The position numbers were made by a program, and so were the translations under genes. This document shows positions 12,358-24,600 of a stretch of DNA of 60,000 nucleotides, piece by piece. The notes under the pieces are model-generated. The model was given only the letters and a program-made list of their open reading frames with translations, made no database searches and had not been told where the DNA came from. Positions within the stretch are counted from its first letter, which is position 1. Each line of letters starts with the position of its first letter. Source of the DNA: Chrysomallon squamiferum (taxonomy: Eukaryota; Mollusca; Gastropoda; Neomphalida; Peltospiridae); NCBI GenBank assembly GCA_012295275.1, contig CM022672.1, positions 20,216,894 to 20,276,893 of the forward strand. Reading direction: 5' to 3'.

Positions 12358-12390
<33 letters not shown>
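12358..12390. repeat. Poly-T tract
   Basis: About 33 consecutive T before the exon 4 remnant; low complexity only. Confidence 0.9.
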
Positions 12391-12395
<5 letters not shown>

Positions 12396-12541
12396 ATTGT
12401 ATTTTAGCTGTTTCATTATATTTTTAGGTGGAAAGTTTCAGCAGCTAATGCCATTGCGGGTTTAGCTGTCGTCGCTGATGATGTTGCTGTTGTCTACATG
12501 TCTAGTAGTGATTCTAATAAAGAAAAGAAACGCAATAAACC

Positions 12542-12883
12542 CACAAACATATTAACATTTCCGACTTTCAGATGAAGAAGAAGAACACAGTGTTATATTT
12601 AAAAGGTACTAATAAATGTTCTTTGTGGTACTTTGGTTTGTTTTATGTATATAATCTCTAAACAATAGTCGCTAATTATAATTAATAAAGCAGAATTATT
12701 AGTAATTTGAAAAAAATGTAAAGTTAAAAAATATATATGGAGTATTAACAATCGTAAAAATAATGTAACTAACGTTTTAATTATTATTATTATTATTTTT
12801 TTTTTTTTAATCAGTATAGATTCAGTTTAAAAAGTGTTTTTATCTTTTCCAGCAATATTTATATTATTATTATTATTATTATT

Positions 12884-12919
<36 letters not shown>

Positions 12920-13716
12920 ATTATTATTATTATTATACTGACTGTTTGTTGTTATTATTATTATTATTATTTTTAGTAGTAGTAATGGCAGAAGTAGTGG
13001 CAGTAGTAGCAGCAGCTGTAGTAGTAGTAGCAGTAGTAACAGCAGCAGCAGTAGCAGTAGTAGTAATTTTATTTACTTATTTATTTATTTATTTATCATA
13101 TTTCTGATGTCATTGTTGTGGCCAGTGGTGTTTTGTTTAGACGGTTAACTGAACTTTCTCGAAAGAATTGTTTTCCAAGAATTGGGTTTTTCCAGTTTTT
13201 CTTTACATAGTACACAATACAAACATGACATGAATGCTGTCACGTTCAGTAACAATTCATTGAAAACAAATTACACAGGCATCTGATTGAAACTTTATTA
13301 TTATTATTATTATTTCTTTGTTAAAAATATGATAATTTGTTTAATACTATTATTATTATTATTAATAGAAATAATAGCAGTAACTTGTATAGCCAGAAAC
13401 TTGTATAGCATATAAATGTTAAAAGAGAATGGCATAATAAAATAAATTAATAATGAACAAAGAAGCTGTTTTTATTTTAAAATGTTTAAACTGTAAGCAT
13501 TATCACAGATACCAAATGTATTTGTGTACAAAATACATAATTTATTATCTGACTGAAATATCTCAAAAATAGAAATTTCTAACGTCTTCAGTGAGTGATT
13601 AAATTTTTTTATATTAGCTAACAGTCAACTATGTCTTGAACAGCAGATGTTTGATTACTTTACCGACATAGGAGTTTTGATGGACTGAAAAGACAGCCCT
13701 GTTACAAATATGTAAC

Positions 13717-13759
<43 letters not shown>

Positions 13760-14178
13760 TGCATATTGTTGGAAAAGATAAAAAAAAAAAAACAACTTTT
13801 AAACTGAATCTATACTGATTAAAATAAAAAGTTAGTTACATTATTTATTGTCAATACGCCATATATGTTTTTTTTTTTTTTTTTGTTTTCGATGACTAAT
13901 AATTCTACTGTACTAATTATAACTAGCGACTATTGTTTACACTATTATATAGATATAAAACAAATCAAAATATCACAAATAACATTTATTTAGTACCATT
14001 TATATATAACAGTTTATTCCCAATTTTTATATATTTTTCATGAAAAATCAAAGACTAAATTAAAGCTAAAATCTAATCCTGTAAAATTTGTTATGCTTCT
14101 AAAGGTGATAAAAATGTTCAGTTTAGTCTTTCTTCTTCGTTTTTCTTCTGGAACCGGAAGTCGGAAATATTAATACAT
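12542..14178. other. Gene-free junction of units B and C
   Basis: 3' UTR-like sequence, an ATT then GTT then ATT/AGT/CAG triplet tract at about 12780-13070, the terminal segment (about 13380-13617), the unit junction at 13618 and the AAT-bearing flank copied from unit A. No gene supported. Confidence 0.7.
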
Positions 14179-15027
14179 CTATTTTTTGCTTTCCTTTTTT
14201 TTTTTTTTAGAACCACTAAACCATGCAGTACCAATCTTAACAGCGAACGCCACTAAACCCACAGCGGCAACATTAACAACATTTAGCAACTGAAAGGATA
14301 ATGAAAACCGTTCAACTAAAATGCTATAAATAGAATAGAATAAAATAAATAGCATGAAATGAAATAAAATAATACAAACAAAACAAAATAAAATAAAATA
14401 AACGAGTAAATAAAACAAAACAGTATAATATATATGAAATAAAGTAAAAAAAGAGAATTAAAAAATATCATAAAATAAATAAGAAATAATAATATAATGA
14501 AATTAAATTACATACTCGATATGCTGCACTGATAGGTGAAGGCGACGATATAATTGTCTTCGATACTTTTCTGTGTAATTAATTAACTAATTTAGTTATT
14601 TATTCTTGTATTTACTAAAACCCGAAATGAAATAATTTTTCAATGATAATGACTTAAAGATGATACTGTTTTGTTCTAGTCCGTTTTACAAAGACGGACG
14701 AAATATTTTAATATTGAAGTAGCACAGATAAATCGTAATAATCTCCCCCCCCCTCCAATATTTATATATTTAAAACATGTATTTTTAATCTTAGCAAAGA
14801 TCCAGGTCATTACCTTTAAAGCATTATGCATACGCTTAAAATAAATAAATAATAAAATAAACATTTACAAAATATATCTTTTAATAAAATGCCTCTAGTA
14901 CTGTACTACATTAAATCATCCTCTCAATAATGTCAAAATGTTTAATGTAGTATTAAGCATAATTATAATTTAGTTTTCTTTGAATAATTATTTAATTATT
15001 ATTCTATTTGTTTTACTTTAAAATGAA

Positions 15028-15085
<58 letters not shown>

Positions 15086-16840
15086 TCACATTCACATTTG
15101 TAATCGAATTTACTCGAATGTAATACTAGACTGTTTTGATTTTAAGCAGTACAGTTAACTTAACAAAGATAATAACCATTGTTACTGCATCAGACTTCGC
15201 TTTGCCGTATCGACATTTGCTGGCGAAACTCTTGCAGTTGTCACAACAAAGGTTGTAAGTTGTTCGTCCAATGCTATTGTTCGCTATCTCAACAATTTCT
15301 TCGCTTTCCAGAGGCCTGTCAATTATAGTATTCAATTGATCATGTTTAAATAAAAGACAGCAATGTACTTAGCAACAAATATTTCATAATATTATTACTG
15401 TTAATAAATAGTTTCGTATTTTCATGACTTTTTATATAATTTATATAACACATACGCACAACCAGACCCCATTTCATTAAATGCAGCGTTTAAGTTTATT
15501 TGTTAGTGGCTAATATTCATCCTAATTAGCTTGATGCTGCTTAATATTTGTACTCCAAAGATTATAATTATAATTATATACTTTTTAATGAAAAGATAAA
15601 AGTATCGGAAACTGATGAAATTATTAGCAGCAGAGGTAAACTAAAAATTTGAATAAAACTGAAATTGAGAAAAACAAATCACACACAATAATATACATAC
15701 ACACACCTAACTGATAGATCAAATTTTCTCTTGAGTTTTAGCTTTAATCTGTTTATGTTCAAATAGGTATTTAAATCAAATTTACGTGCGACCCCTGTCT
15801 TGTTTTATGTTCACTGGACTGCCGTTTTGGACATCCTCCAATTTTTCCCTTTTCACCGCTGCCGGTCCAGCTACTCCACGAATGGAAAATGAATTACTTT
15901 TATTCTGATCTGGAACTTTGTGAATTACCTCTCCATTACCTACAAAATAATATGTAACTTATAAACTAAAAAAATATAATAATACAAAAATATAAAACAT
16001 TATCCCCAAAACACCAAAAACAAAACAGGTGTAACCTAATTTAGTGACATAGTTTATTTCGACAATATAGGTATTAATATTGGCATAACAAACTGATCGA
16101 CGTTTTCAAGGAGTCAGGTATAAAAGTTGCAAGAGATCAACATGGAGTATGATCGCTTTTTGCTTTAAAAAAATCACTGAACAGACTTGACTAATTTAGA
16201 AATACAAGATCTTCTGCCAGCTGTAAAATTTGCTGACGTAAATCCTGAGATATCAATGCACTAAAGTATCTATTGGCTACAGATAGATCATCTGATACTC
16301 TGTAATGATTTGGATATTAAGATATAAACACTGCTGTATTGGAAAACAGAAATTAAACCAGTAGATTTTGCAAGTGGAATATCAACTGGTATAATCAAAT
16401 AACGAATGAAAGCAAACTTTACTTGCCTTTGGAAATCAGTTCGTCTTCTCAAATCATTGAAGAAAATGTACCCGTAACTGAGTGAGAGAATTAGTCTGAA
16501 TAAAATTCCCATCCTTTCAAGTTGTTTCTTATGTTTCCATCCAGCCATAATTAATTTTTAAACGTGTAATAAGTTTTAATCTGTATGGTCTACGAATTTA
16601 TTCAGAAATACTCTGCTGCTTGTAACTCTTTATCGTGGTTACATTCTTTCATAGAGTATTTTGCCATATGCATGTCATTAGAAAAGAAATACTTTTTTTT
16701 ATAAAAATTATAATGGAAAAAGTCCTACCTACATAAACACCCTCATGATTATATAGTCCACGATCAAACTGCAGAATGTCTCCTTTTCTAAAGCTATCTT
16801 CCTCTTCAAAATTTGTATCTTGTAGTGACATTATATTCAT
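14179..16840 (-). CDS. LRAT/PLAAT-like protein of the divergent (NCKSF) branch, unit C
   Basis: Minus-strand exons 16729-16840, 15786-15939, 15186-15315 and 14179-14289 (112+154+130+111 bases) join to 168 residues. First His at residue 32 (YNHEGVY), second His in EVIHK, catalytic Cys in NCKSFASKCRYG. Compared with the unit B protein it lacks five residues near the N-terminus (SNRDD region) and its C-terminal tail is KKKKKESKK, where an A run replaced NKEKE. Exon 3 encodes the same residues as unit B, so the duplication is recent. The hydrophobic exon 4 suggests a tail anchor. Function is inferred from the family; the altered residues beside each catalytic position are as in unit B. Confidence 0.82.
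16191..16548 (-). CDS. Candidate spliced 59-residue membrane micropeptide, unit C copy
   Basis: Same layout as in unit B: segment 1 at 16423-16548 (42 codons to a GTAAAG donor), a 178-base intron, and segment 2 at 16191-16244 after TATCTCAG. The joined frame is open and differs from the unit B product at about one residue (FFNDL against FFNDM). Without splicing the frame runs 86 codons into unrelated residues. No known family recognised. Confidence 0.4.
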
Positions 16841-17083
16841 TGATGGTGTAGTTTGTCACTAAATGTTTCGATCTGAAATGTTTGTTCGAGAGAATGCGAC
16901 TTATGCCCAGGTAAGAATGTTTTAGTTGCTATTCACTTTCCTTGTAATGTGTCAGTTTCCACGAATCGCAGTTTCTATGTATGGACACAACAAATATGGA
17001 TAGTACAAAGAACAATCAGGTCATGTCAAGATCTATAAAAGATTAAAAAATGAACTTTAGTAGTGAGTTATATAATCATTAGA

Positions 17084-17102
17084 TATGGTGTCGTTATGAT
17101 AC
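17084..17102 (+). pseudogene. Remnant of plus-strand exon 3, unit C
   Basis: Only TGGTGTCGTTATGATACTG is left of the exon 3 seen at 10441 in unit B. A deletion then joins it to the interior of the Tc1-like element. Confidence 0.7.
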
Positions 17103-17104
17103 TG

Positions 17105-17749
17105 ATGTTAACGATGTTCAAAATCTACCATTTGGAAGAGGCAGTGTAATGGTGTAGGCGGGCATATCCACGGATCGCACATCTCCTCTGTACATCATTA
17201 ATGGAAATTTGACTGGTCAGCGAGATTGTTCAACCTTTTGTAATTCCACTTCTGCAGCGGACTGAACCAGGAGCTGGTGGTGACCGACTTCGTGCCAGGG
17301 TGGTGGTTTTCTTGCAGCAGCATAACCTTCAGACATTCACCAGACTTGTCACCCATAGAGCATGCATGGGATGAGCTAGGGCGGCGAGTTCGATCACATC
17401 ATGTCCCTGCCGTCAACCTCAGCATCTGGCTCAGCAATTAGTTACCGAATGGCAAGTGATTCCTCAGTGTTATTTCCAACGCATGGTAAAGCTTGGGACA
17501 ACGTTCTGAAGAATGTGTGAATGCTAATGGTGGCTCCACAAGTTTCTAATGCTTCTACTATATGTGTGAACATCATTTCTGGGGGTGCATGATTTTCCCC
17601 GTCTAGGTAGTAAACTAGTTTCCACGAATATTTTTTGTTTTTTGTTTTCTCTTTTTGAGACATCAAATAAATAATTTGTTATTAGTCGTCACAATTTTAG
17701 TATATTAGCTTATTTTCATTTGCACAAATATTTTTGACCCTTAACTTCT
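17105..17749 (+). mobile_element. Truncated copy of the Tc1-like element
   Basis: Matches 11295-11940 of unit B nearly base for base. The 5' half, left end and right end are missing. It was inherited through the segmental duplication rather than by a separate insertion, because the flanks match too. Confidence 0.85.
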
Positions 17750-18574
17750 ATCGGAGGGTAAATACGATTTTTTTCTGCTATTTCAATAATAAAATATTTC
17801 GTACGTCTTTCTGAAAGCTACCTAGAATAAAGCATTATCTTTAGGTCATTACTATTGAACACAGTGTTATATTTAAAAGGTATTAATAAATGTTCTTTGC
17901 GGTACTTTGGTTTGTTTTATGTATATAATCTCTAAACAATAGTCGCTAATTATAATTAGTATAGCAGAATTATTAGTAATTTGAAAAAAAATGTAAAGTT
18001 AAAAAATATATATGGAGTATTAACAATCGTAAAAATAATGTAACTAACTTTTTAATTATTATTATTATTATTATTATTATTTTTTTAATCAGTATCGATT
18101 CAGTTTAAAAAGTGTTTTTATCTTTTCCAGCAATATGGCTATTATTATTATTACATATATTATTATTATTGTTATGGCTACAATAGCTGTGGTTGTTGTT
18201 GTTGTTGTTGTTGTTGTTCTTCTTCTTCTTCTTCTTCTTCTTCTTATTATTATTATTATTATTAGTAGTAGTAGTAGTAGTAGTAGTAATGGCAGAAGTA
18301 ATGGCTGTAGTAGTAGCATTTTATTTATTTATTTATTTATTTTCATATTTCTTAGGTCATTGTTATGGCAATGGTGTTTTGTTCTGACGGTTAAATAAAT
18401 TTCCTCGGAAACTTTAATTTCCAAGAATTGGGTTTTTCCAGTTTTTCTTTACATAGTACACAATGTAAACAAGATGTGACTGCTGTCACGTTCAATAACA
18501 ATTCAGTTAAACCAAATCTGATTTAGACTTCTTGTTCTTTTTCTTATTATTATTACTACTACCAACACTACTAC

Positions 18575-18617
<43 letters not shown>

Positions 18618-18734
18618 TTTGTTTATTAATACAGTTATTAGTAATAGAAATAGTAGTAGCACTAGTTTATTATTCTTATTTTTATTATTTGTTTTTGTTT
18701 TTTGTTTATTAATTATGTTTGTTTATTATTATTA

Positions 18735-18784
<50 letters not shown>

Positions 18785-19944
18785 TTTATTATTATTATTT
18801 TTTTTTTATATTTCCTTGGCTATTCCTGTCAAATGAAATTTCTCGAAAGTTTTAATTTCTTTAACTGCGTTTTTCCTCTTTCAGTTTTCATAGTACACAC
18901 CGCAAACAGGATATGGAAACCAAATGAATGTAACAATCCAAAAAAAACATGTATATATTAATATTAATATTTATATATACGTGTATATTTAACAATTTCA
19001 AGTATCCTCTGATTCGTGATATACCCACGTAAAATGGACAAAAACATCGAAGTATCAAAGAATGAACATTATTATTTCTTTTAACATAACCTTATTTATT
19101 TATTTATTTATACTTTGTTCTTCTGTTTGTTTGTTTGTTTCATTTTATTATTTTTATTTCAGACACATTTTATTTTGTTTTTATTTGTTTATTTATTATT
19201 TTAGTGAAGTTTATTTTTGTTTTTATTTTTATTTATTTTATTTTTATGCTACACATTTTCATGTATAATGAAAGTTATAACTTGTTAGACGGCTTTTTAA
19301 ACTTTTTTATTTAATATATTAATTTTATAAAATATCTTATCCCTAAGGTTTTAATGCAACAGTACAAGCAATGAATAGAGATTATAGAATTTATTTGGCA
19401 TTAGAAGAAAACAACAATTACTTTTCTCTTTGGAGAGAACTTCAAAATCTCATCTTAATATTTTTTTAAAAAGAAAAGAACAGAATAAAAAAATAGGATA
19501 ATAATACGTGAAGAAAGAAATCAAAAGGATGAACAACAACAACTACAGAATGAATAGGCTTGGGAACAATAAAAACGAAACTTTGACAGAAGTAATAAAT
19601 TTGAATGCTAAAGAAACATTAGGTATAAAAGCAAGAACTATATTTATATATAAATCAGCGGGAAAAAATATTAAGCACAAAAATAAATAAATATATATAT
19701 ATATATAAAATAAAAAATAAAAACCATTAAACTACTGGTAACGTTTAATTCATCAAATAATTTTATAATTATTCAAGTAGCTGTAAAATAAAATTATTAT
19801 TCTTATGATATATATTTTGCCATTGTTTTTTTTTTTTTAATTTTAATTTATTTGGTACATACTGTTTAAAATTTTGACATTAATTTGTGTTCGTTCCTAT
19901 AAACATGTATAGTAAATAAAAAAAGCACACATATACATACAAAA

Positions 19945-19983
<39 letters not shown>

Positions 19984-20050
19984 CTCAAATGTTATAAATT
20001 AAACTGTCAACTAAGAAACAAACAAGTTAATTAATAACAACAGCTAAACT

Positions 20051-20098
<48 letters not shown>

Positions 20099-20524
20099 AT
20101 TTAATAATTTTAAAATTATTAGTCTCTGTTTAGCACTTCTTTATTTCCATTATTTTTGTTCTTCATTTATGGAAGTTTTGTTCAGCTTGTTTAGTATGGC
20201 TATTCCCAGGGCATGTTCTTAAACTGATTGGTTTTATTCTAAAAATACATACATAAATAAAACAATAAAACTAATAATAAATTAAACATTTACAAAAAAT
20301 ATCTTTTAATAAAATGCCTCTAGTACTGTACTGAATTAAATGATCCTCAGAATAATGTCAAAATATTTAATGTCGTTTGCAGCATAATTATAATTTTCTT
20401 TTCTTTTATATATGCAAAAATTGAGTAATTATTTTATTATCATTTGATTTGTTTTGTTTTTTAATGAATTACACACACACACACACACATTCACATTTGT
20501 AATCGAATTTACTCGAATGTAATA
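17750..20524. other. Low-complexity region between unit C and block D
   Basis: Contains the third triplet tract (about 18050-18315: ATT, GTT, TTC, ATT then AGT/TAG), a second ATT-rich tract at about 18540-18810, TTTA-rich DNA at 19080-19260, (AAAT)n at about 19943-19983 and (GTT)n at about 20054-20098. Open frames here are homopolymeric translations of repeats. Homology to exon 4 of the family is absent. From about 20280 sequence like units A-C resumes. Confidence 0.7.
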
Positions 20525-22236
20525 CTAGACTGTTTTGATTTTAAGCAATACAGTTAACTTAACAAATATAATAACCTTTGTTAGTGCATCAGACTTCGCT
20601 TTACCGTATCGACATTCGCTGGTGAAAGTCTGGCAGTTGTTACAACAAAGGTTGTAAGTTGTTCGTCCAACGCTATTTTTCGCTATCTCAACAATTTTTT
20701 CGCTTTCCAGAGGCCTGTCAATTATAGTATTCAATTGATCATGTTTAAATAAAAGACATTAATGTACTTAGCAACAAATATTTCATAATATTATTGCTCT
20801 TAATACAAAGTTTGGTATTTTTATGACTTTTTATATAATGTGTGAACTGATCACACACACACACACACACACACACACAAGCCTATATTATTCCGTTAAA
20901 TGCAGCGTTTTAGTTTATTTGTTAGTGGCTAATACTCATCCTAATTAGCTTGATGCTGCTTAATATTTGTACTCCAAAGATTATAATTATATAATCTTTA
21001 ATGAAAAGATAAAAGTATCTGAGACTGATAACATTATTAGCAGTAGACAAAAAATAAAAATTTTGAATGAAACTTAAACTGAGAAAAAAAAAATGATATG
21101 CATACATATAATAATATACATACACACACATGTAATTGATACATCTACTTTTAAGTTGAGTTTTAACTTTTATCTGTTTATGTTTAATTATGGATTTAAA
21201 TCAAATTTACGTGCGACCCATGTCTTGTTTTATGGACACTGGACTGTTTTTTTGGACATCCTCCACTTTTTCTATTTTCACTGTTGCCGGTACAGATACT
21301 CCACTGAAGCTTGGTGCACTGCTTTTATTGTAATCTGGAACTTTGTGAACTACCTGTCCTTCACCTACAAAATAATATGTTAGCTATAAACAAAACAAAC
21401 AAAAAAACAATACCAAAAAAAAAAATAATAATAATAACAGGGGTAATATAATTCAGTGACATAGTTTAGTTCATCAATATATATATATATTAATCATGGC
21501 ATAACAAGCTGATCGAAGTTTTCAAGGACTCGTGTATAAAAGTTGCAAGACATCAGCCTGGAGTATGATGGGTTTTTGCTTCAGAAAATCACTGAACAGA
21601 CGTGGCTAATTCAGAAATACAGCTGTAAAATTTGCTGACGTCCATCATGAGAGTATCTATTGGCTACAGATAGATCATCTGATGAAAGTGATATTCTGAA
21701 ATGATTTGGATATTAAGATATAAACACTGCTATGATGGAAAACAGAAATTAAACTAGTAGAGCTTGCAACTGGCATATCGAAAAGGATAATGAAATCACT
21801 TAAAAATGCAAACCTTACTTCCCTTTGGAAATGAGTTCGTCTTATCAAATCATTGAAGAAAATGTACCCGTAACTGTGTGAAAGAATTAGTCTAAATAAA
21901 ATTCCCATCCTTTCAAGTTGTTTCTTACATTTCCATCCATAATTAATTGTAAAACGTGAAATAAGTTTTAATCTGTATGGTCTACGAATTTATTCAGAAA
22001 TACTCTGCTGCTTGTAACTCTCTATCGAGGTTACATTCTTTCATAAAGTATTTTGCCATATGCATGTCATTAGAAAAGAAATAGATTTTTATAAAAATTA
22101 TAATGGAAAAAGTCCTACCTACATAAACACCCTCATGATAATATCGTCCACGATTAAACTGCAGTATGTCTCCTTTTTTAAAGCTATCTTCTTCTTCAAA
22201 ACTATCATCTCTGTTACTTGTATCTTGTAGTGACAT
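20525..22236 (-). pseudogene. LRAT/PLAAT-like gene, block D, without exon 4
   Basis: Exon 1 (22119-22236), exon 2 (21211-21364) and exon 3 (from 20714) are open in the right phases, with YYHEGVY, QVVHK and NCQTFTSECRYG all present. The ATG used upstream in units B and C is GTG here, so the start would be the internal ATG at 22236. The exon 3 donor is CT instead of GT, and no exon 4 lies downstream. Read-through would add ALTKVIIFVKLTVLLKIKTV and stop at 20525, a short hydrophobic tail that might still anchor a protein. It is a decaying copy, or a shortened variant about 122 residues long. Confidence 0.65.
21601..21940 (-). pseudogene. Decayed nested small ORF, block D
   Basis: Relative to units B and C, four bases are missing at the initiator (ATGGATGG instead of ATGGCTGGATGG), which puts the upstream ATG out of frame; the acceptor TATCTCAG is gone; and 13 bases are missing from the second segment. 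An internal Met (MGILFRLILS) still opens a long frame. Confidence 0.45.
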
Positions 22237-22601
22237 TATGTTCACTGACGGTGTAGTTTGTCACTAAGTGTTTCAGTCTGAAATGTTTGTTCGAGAGAAT
22301 GCGACTTATACCCAGGTAAGAATGTTCTCGTGACTATTCAGTTTCCTTGTAATATGTCAATTTCCACGAATCGCAGTTTTTGTTTATGGACACTACAGAT
22401 GAGATCAGTACATAGCAACCAAATGAGGTCATATAAAAAAATTAACTTTAGTGGTGAATTATATCATCATATGAATTTTTTTTTAAGAGGGTGTTATTTC
22501 ATTTTTCAGATACTTGGTCAGAAAAATAAATTTACAAATGTATTTCACCATAAGCATGCATTTATAAATAAATCATTAATATCATGTTATTTTATTCCAA
22601 A

Positions 22602-22731
22602 CCGTTGGAAAAAAAGATAAATAGTGCAAAATGATTTGTCGAAAATTGGAAAAGGTAATTATAATCTCATACTCAACAACTGTGAACATTTCGCCAATTG
22701 GTGTCGATACGACATTGAAGAAAGTGGACAG
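22602..22731 (+). pseudogene. Plus-strand LRAT-like exon 3 remnant
   Basis: Similar to exon 3 of the gene at 34159: LSKIGKGNYNLILNNCEHFANWCRYD is legible in parts, with the Cys motif intact and the GTAAAT donor kept. An extra A in GGAAAAAAAG shifts the frame and creates a stop before it. Upstream is intron-2-like sequence, and no exons 1, 2 or 4 are found. Downstream DNA to about 23100 matches intron 3 of the 34159 gene. Confidence 0.75.
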
Positions 22732-23131
22732 GTAAATGTACCAATGATTACTGTAACACAAAGATTTCTTTTCATTAGGTATTGTATAAAATTATAAATA
22801 GAAAAGTAGTTTTGCAAATAAAAATTTAGTATTCCTCTTCAATAAACCAGTACGAGTCAACAAGTTATTGGAAATTATTTAAGAACTGAAAACAATTTAT
22901 TCTCGTAAATCGGGTAGAAATATGTATAGTTCATATAACTGCCTATGTATTCCTATAGATTGTTTTATTTCATGTTTGTACAAGCCGTTATATGACGGTT
23001 TAAAAGCAGTTTAAAGCATATTATGTTCCAATTCCAGTAAAAGAAGCTGATAAATATAGAAGTGACCTGTGTTGAATTTTACTATTTATTGTGTTATTTT
23101 ATGAAGAATATGGTTTTCATTTATTTTGTTT

Positions 23132-23178
<47 letters not shown>

Positions 23179-23573
23179 AAATCACCCTTGTGCTAGCCGC
23201 AGTATAACAGCTTGAAAGCAGTTTAAAGCATATTGTGTTCCAATTTGAACTAAAGAATCTGACAAATAATTTACATAACCTGTAACGGTGTCACGGTGAC
23301 TAGTCTGATTGTATTAATACCTAAAATTTGGCTCGCCCCGTCTAAAGGGTAGCAGACAAGGTGGTACAGCTTAAACTACTAAATGACTCTTCTGTATCCA
23401 CCAGAGAACAATAACACAAACAAGAATTCAATATGGATAATTGTTTTATATATATATACATATATATTTTATATAAATTAACCATCAGTGGTAACATATA
23501 ATTTATTATTATTATTATTATTATTTTTTTTTTTAACAAATTTCGAGTTCAATATATATATATATATATAACT

Positions 23574-23699
23574 AATAAATTATGAATTGTTAGTCTATAA
23601 GGTCACCATTTATCTAAATAATCTTTCATATATATATATATATATGAAAGATTATTTAGATAAATGGTGAGCTTATAGACTAACTATTCATAATTTATT
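23574..23699. repeat. 126-base near-perfect palindrome
   Basis: Arms of about 63 bases (AATAAATTATGAAT... and its complement) meet in a TA repeat at about 23636 with few mismatches. The phrase TATAGACTAAC(C/T)ATTCA in the right arm also occurs once, unpaired, at about 36210-36226. Confidence 0.85.
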
Positions 23700-24169
23700 A
23701 AGTTTTATTTTTACTTGATTGCAAACGTTTATCTGTCCGAGAGAAGACATGGTGCTCTCTCCAATATTGTTGAATAAATAAATACTACTACTACTACTAC
23801 TATTAATAATAATAATACAGTATACTAGTATTAATAATATAAAGAAAGAAACTTAGTCAGTCAATATAAAAAACACAGGCCAGTTGTCGGGTAATTCCAA
23901 AAGAAACAGCGCCCGAAGTTTCTGATGTATATTTAATAAACTGTCCTTTTTTAATGCAAAAGTTTATAACGTATGGTGACAGTCAGTTACGGCTTATACG
24001 CATTGTTTAACTCTATATATTTTATATAAGTAAAAGACTTCAGGTTAGACGTGAATAAATTATCTTTTTGTAATCTAAAATGACATTCTTGAAGAACAAT
24101 TAGACACAGGCCTGACCTGAATTACTCTGCATTATTGATTCCCGTAGAACTGCTGATTATCTGAACGAT

Positions 24170-24600
24170 TGGTGAGCTATATTAACCTCTAGTATCCCTC
24201 CTCCCACCCCCCCAAAAAAACAGCAAATAAAAAACCCAATAATAATAAGAAGAATACTACTATTACTACTACTACTAAATAAATAAATAGCAATTCAGTT
24301 CGTGACATATTTTTCTAACGAATAACCATTTCTCGGAGAAACGCCGATTAAAAGGACACACCACAGTTATTTTAGTCCGCAGTTCTCGGAGAAAGGGATA
24401 TGAATGGGACGATAACCCAGATCTCTATATAATGATATTTCCGAGGAATAGAAAGTTCGTGTCCCGGAACCCATCCCTGGCGATCCCAGAGATCGGATCC
24501 GTGATAGGCGTGCCCGAACCTTGAATTGGACGTGGGCACGTAAAAATAGTTCTCCATCCATCCGTGTTTCTGTTCGGTGTATGTTAAAGAAAGAGGAAAT
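24170..24600. mobile_element. GC-richer insertion within the inverted flank copy
   Basis: The other arm (about 33800-33850) passes directly from ACGAAACCCTTC-type sequence to AATCAGCAG, whereas here about 430 extra bases intervene. They are richer in GC than the surroundings (for example GATCGGATCCGTGATAGGCG). They may be a short interspersed element, but no Pol III box pair or target duplication could be confirmed. Confidence 0.35.

Larger units (their letters stand above)
10441..12541 (+). pseudogene. Decayed plus-strand LRAT-like copy, unit B
   Basis: The end of exon 3 is present at 10441-10476 (WCRYDTEK-like, with two extra T before GGACAG, so frameshifted) and keeps its GTAAAC donor. 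Exon 4 begins after TTTTTAG at about 12428 (GTGGAAAGTTTC) but is out of frame after a few codons. Exons 1 and 2 and the catalytic part of exon 3 are absent. The intron between carries the Tc1-like element. The reading frame is beyond function. Confidence 0.8.
7106..13617. repeat. Tandem segmental duplication unit B
   Basis: Second direct repeat. It contains an intact-looking minus-strand LRAT-like gene, a decayed plus-strand copy split by a Tc1-like element, a triplet-repeat tract and the terminal segment. It is very close to unit C: exon 3 of the minus-strand genes translates identically. Confidence 0.85.
13618..18520. repeat. Tandem segmental duplication unit C
   Basis: Third direct repeat, close to unit B but with three internal deletions in its plus-strand half (at about 17102, 17748 and 17859). 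After about 18520 the match to the other units ends in low-complexity DNA. Confidence 0.8.

Noticed and set aside
18089-18961. Several open frames of Leu, Ile, Val, Ser or Arg runs on both strands
   Set aside because: Translations of ATT, GTT, TTC and TAG microsatellites; no non-repetitive protein sequence.
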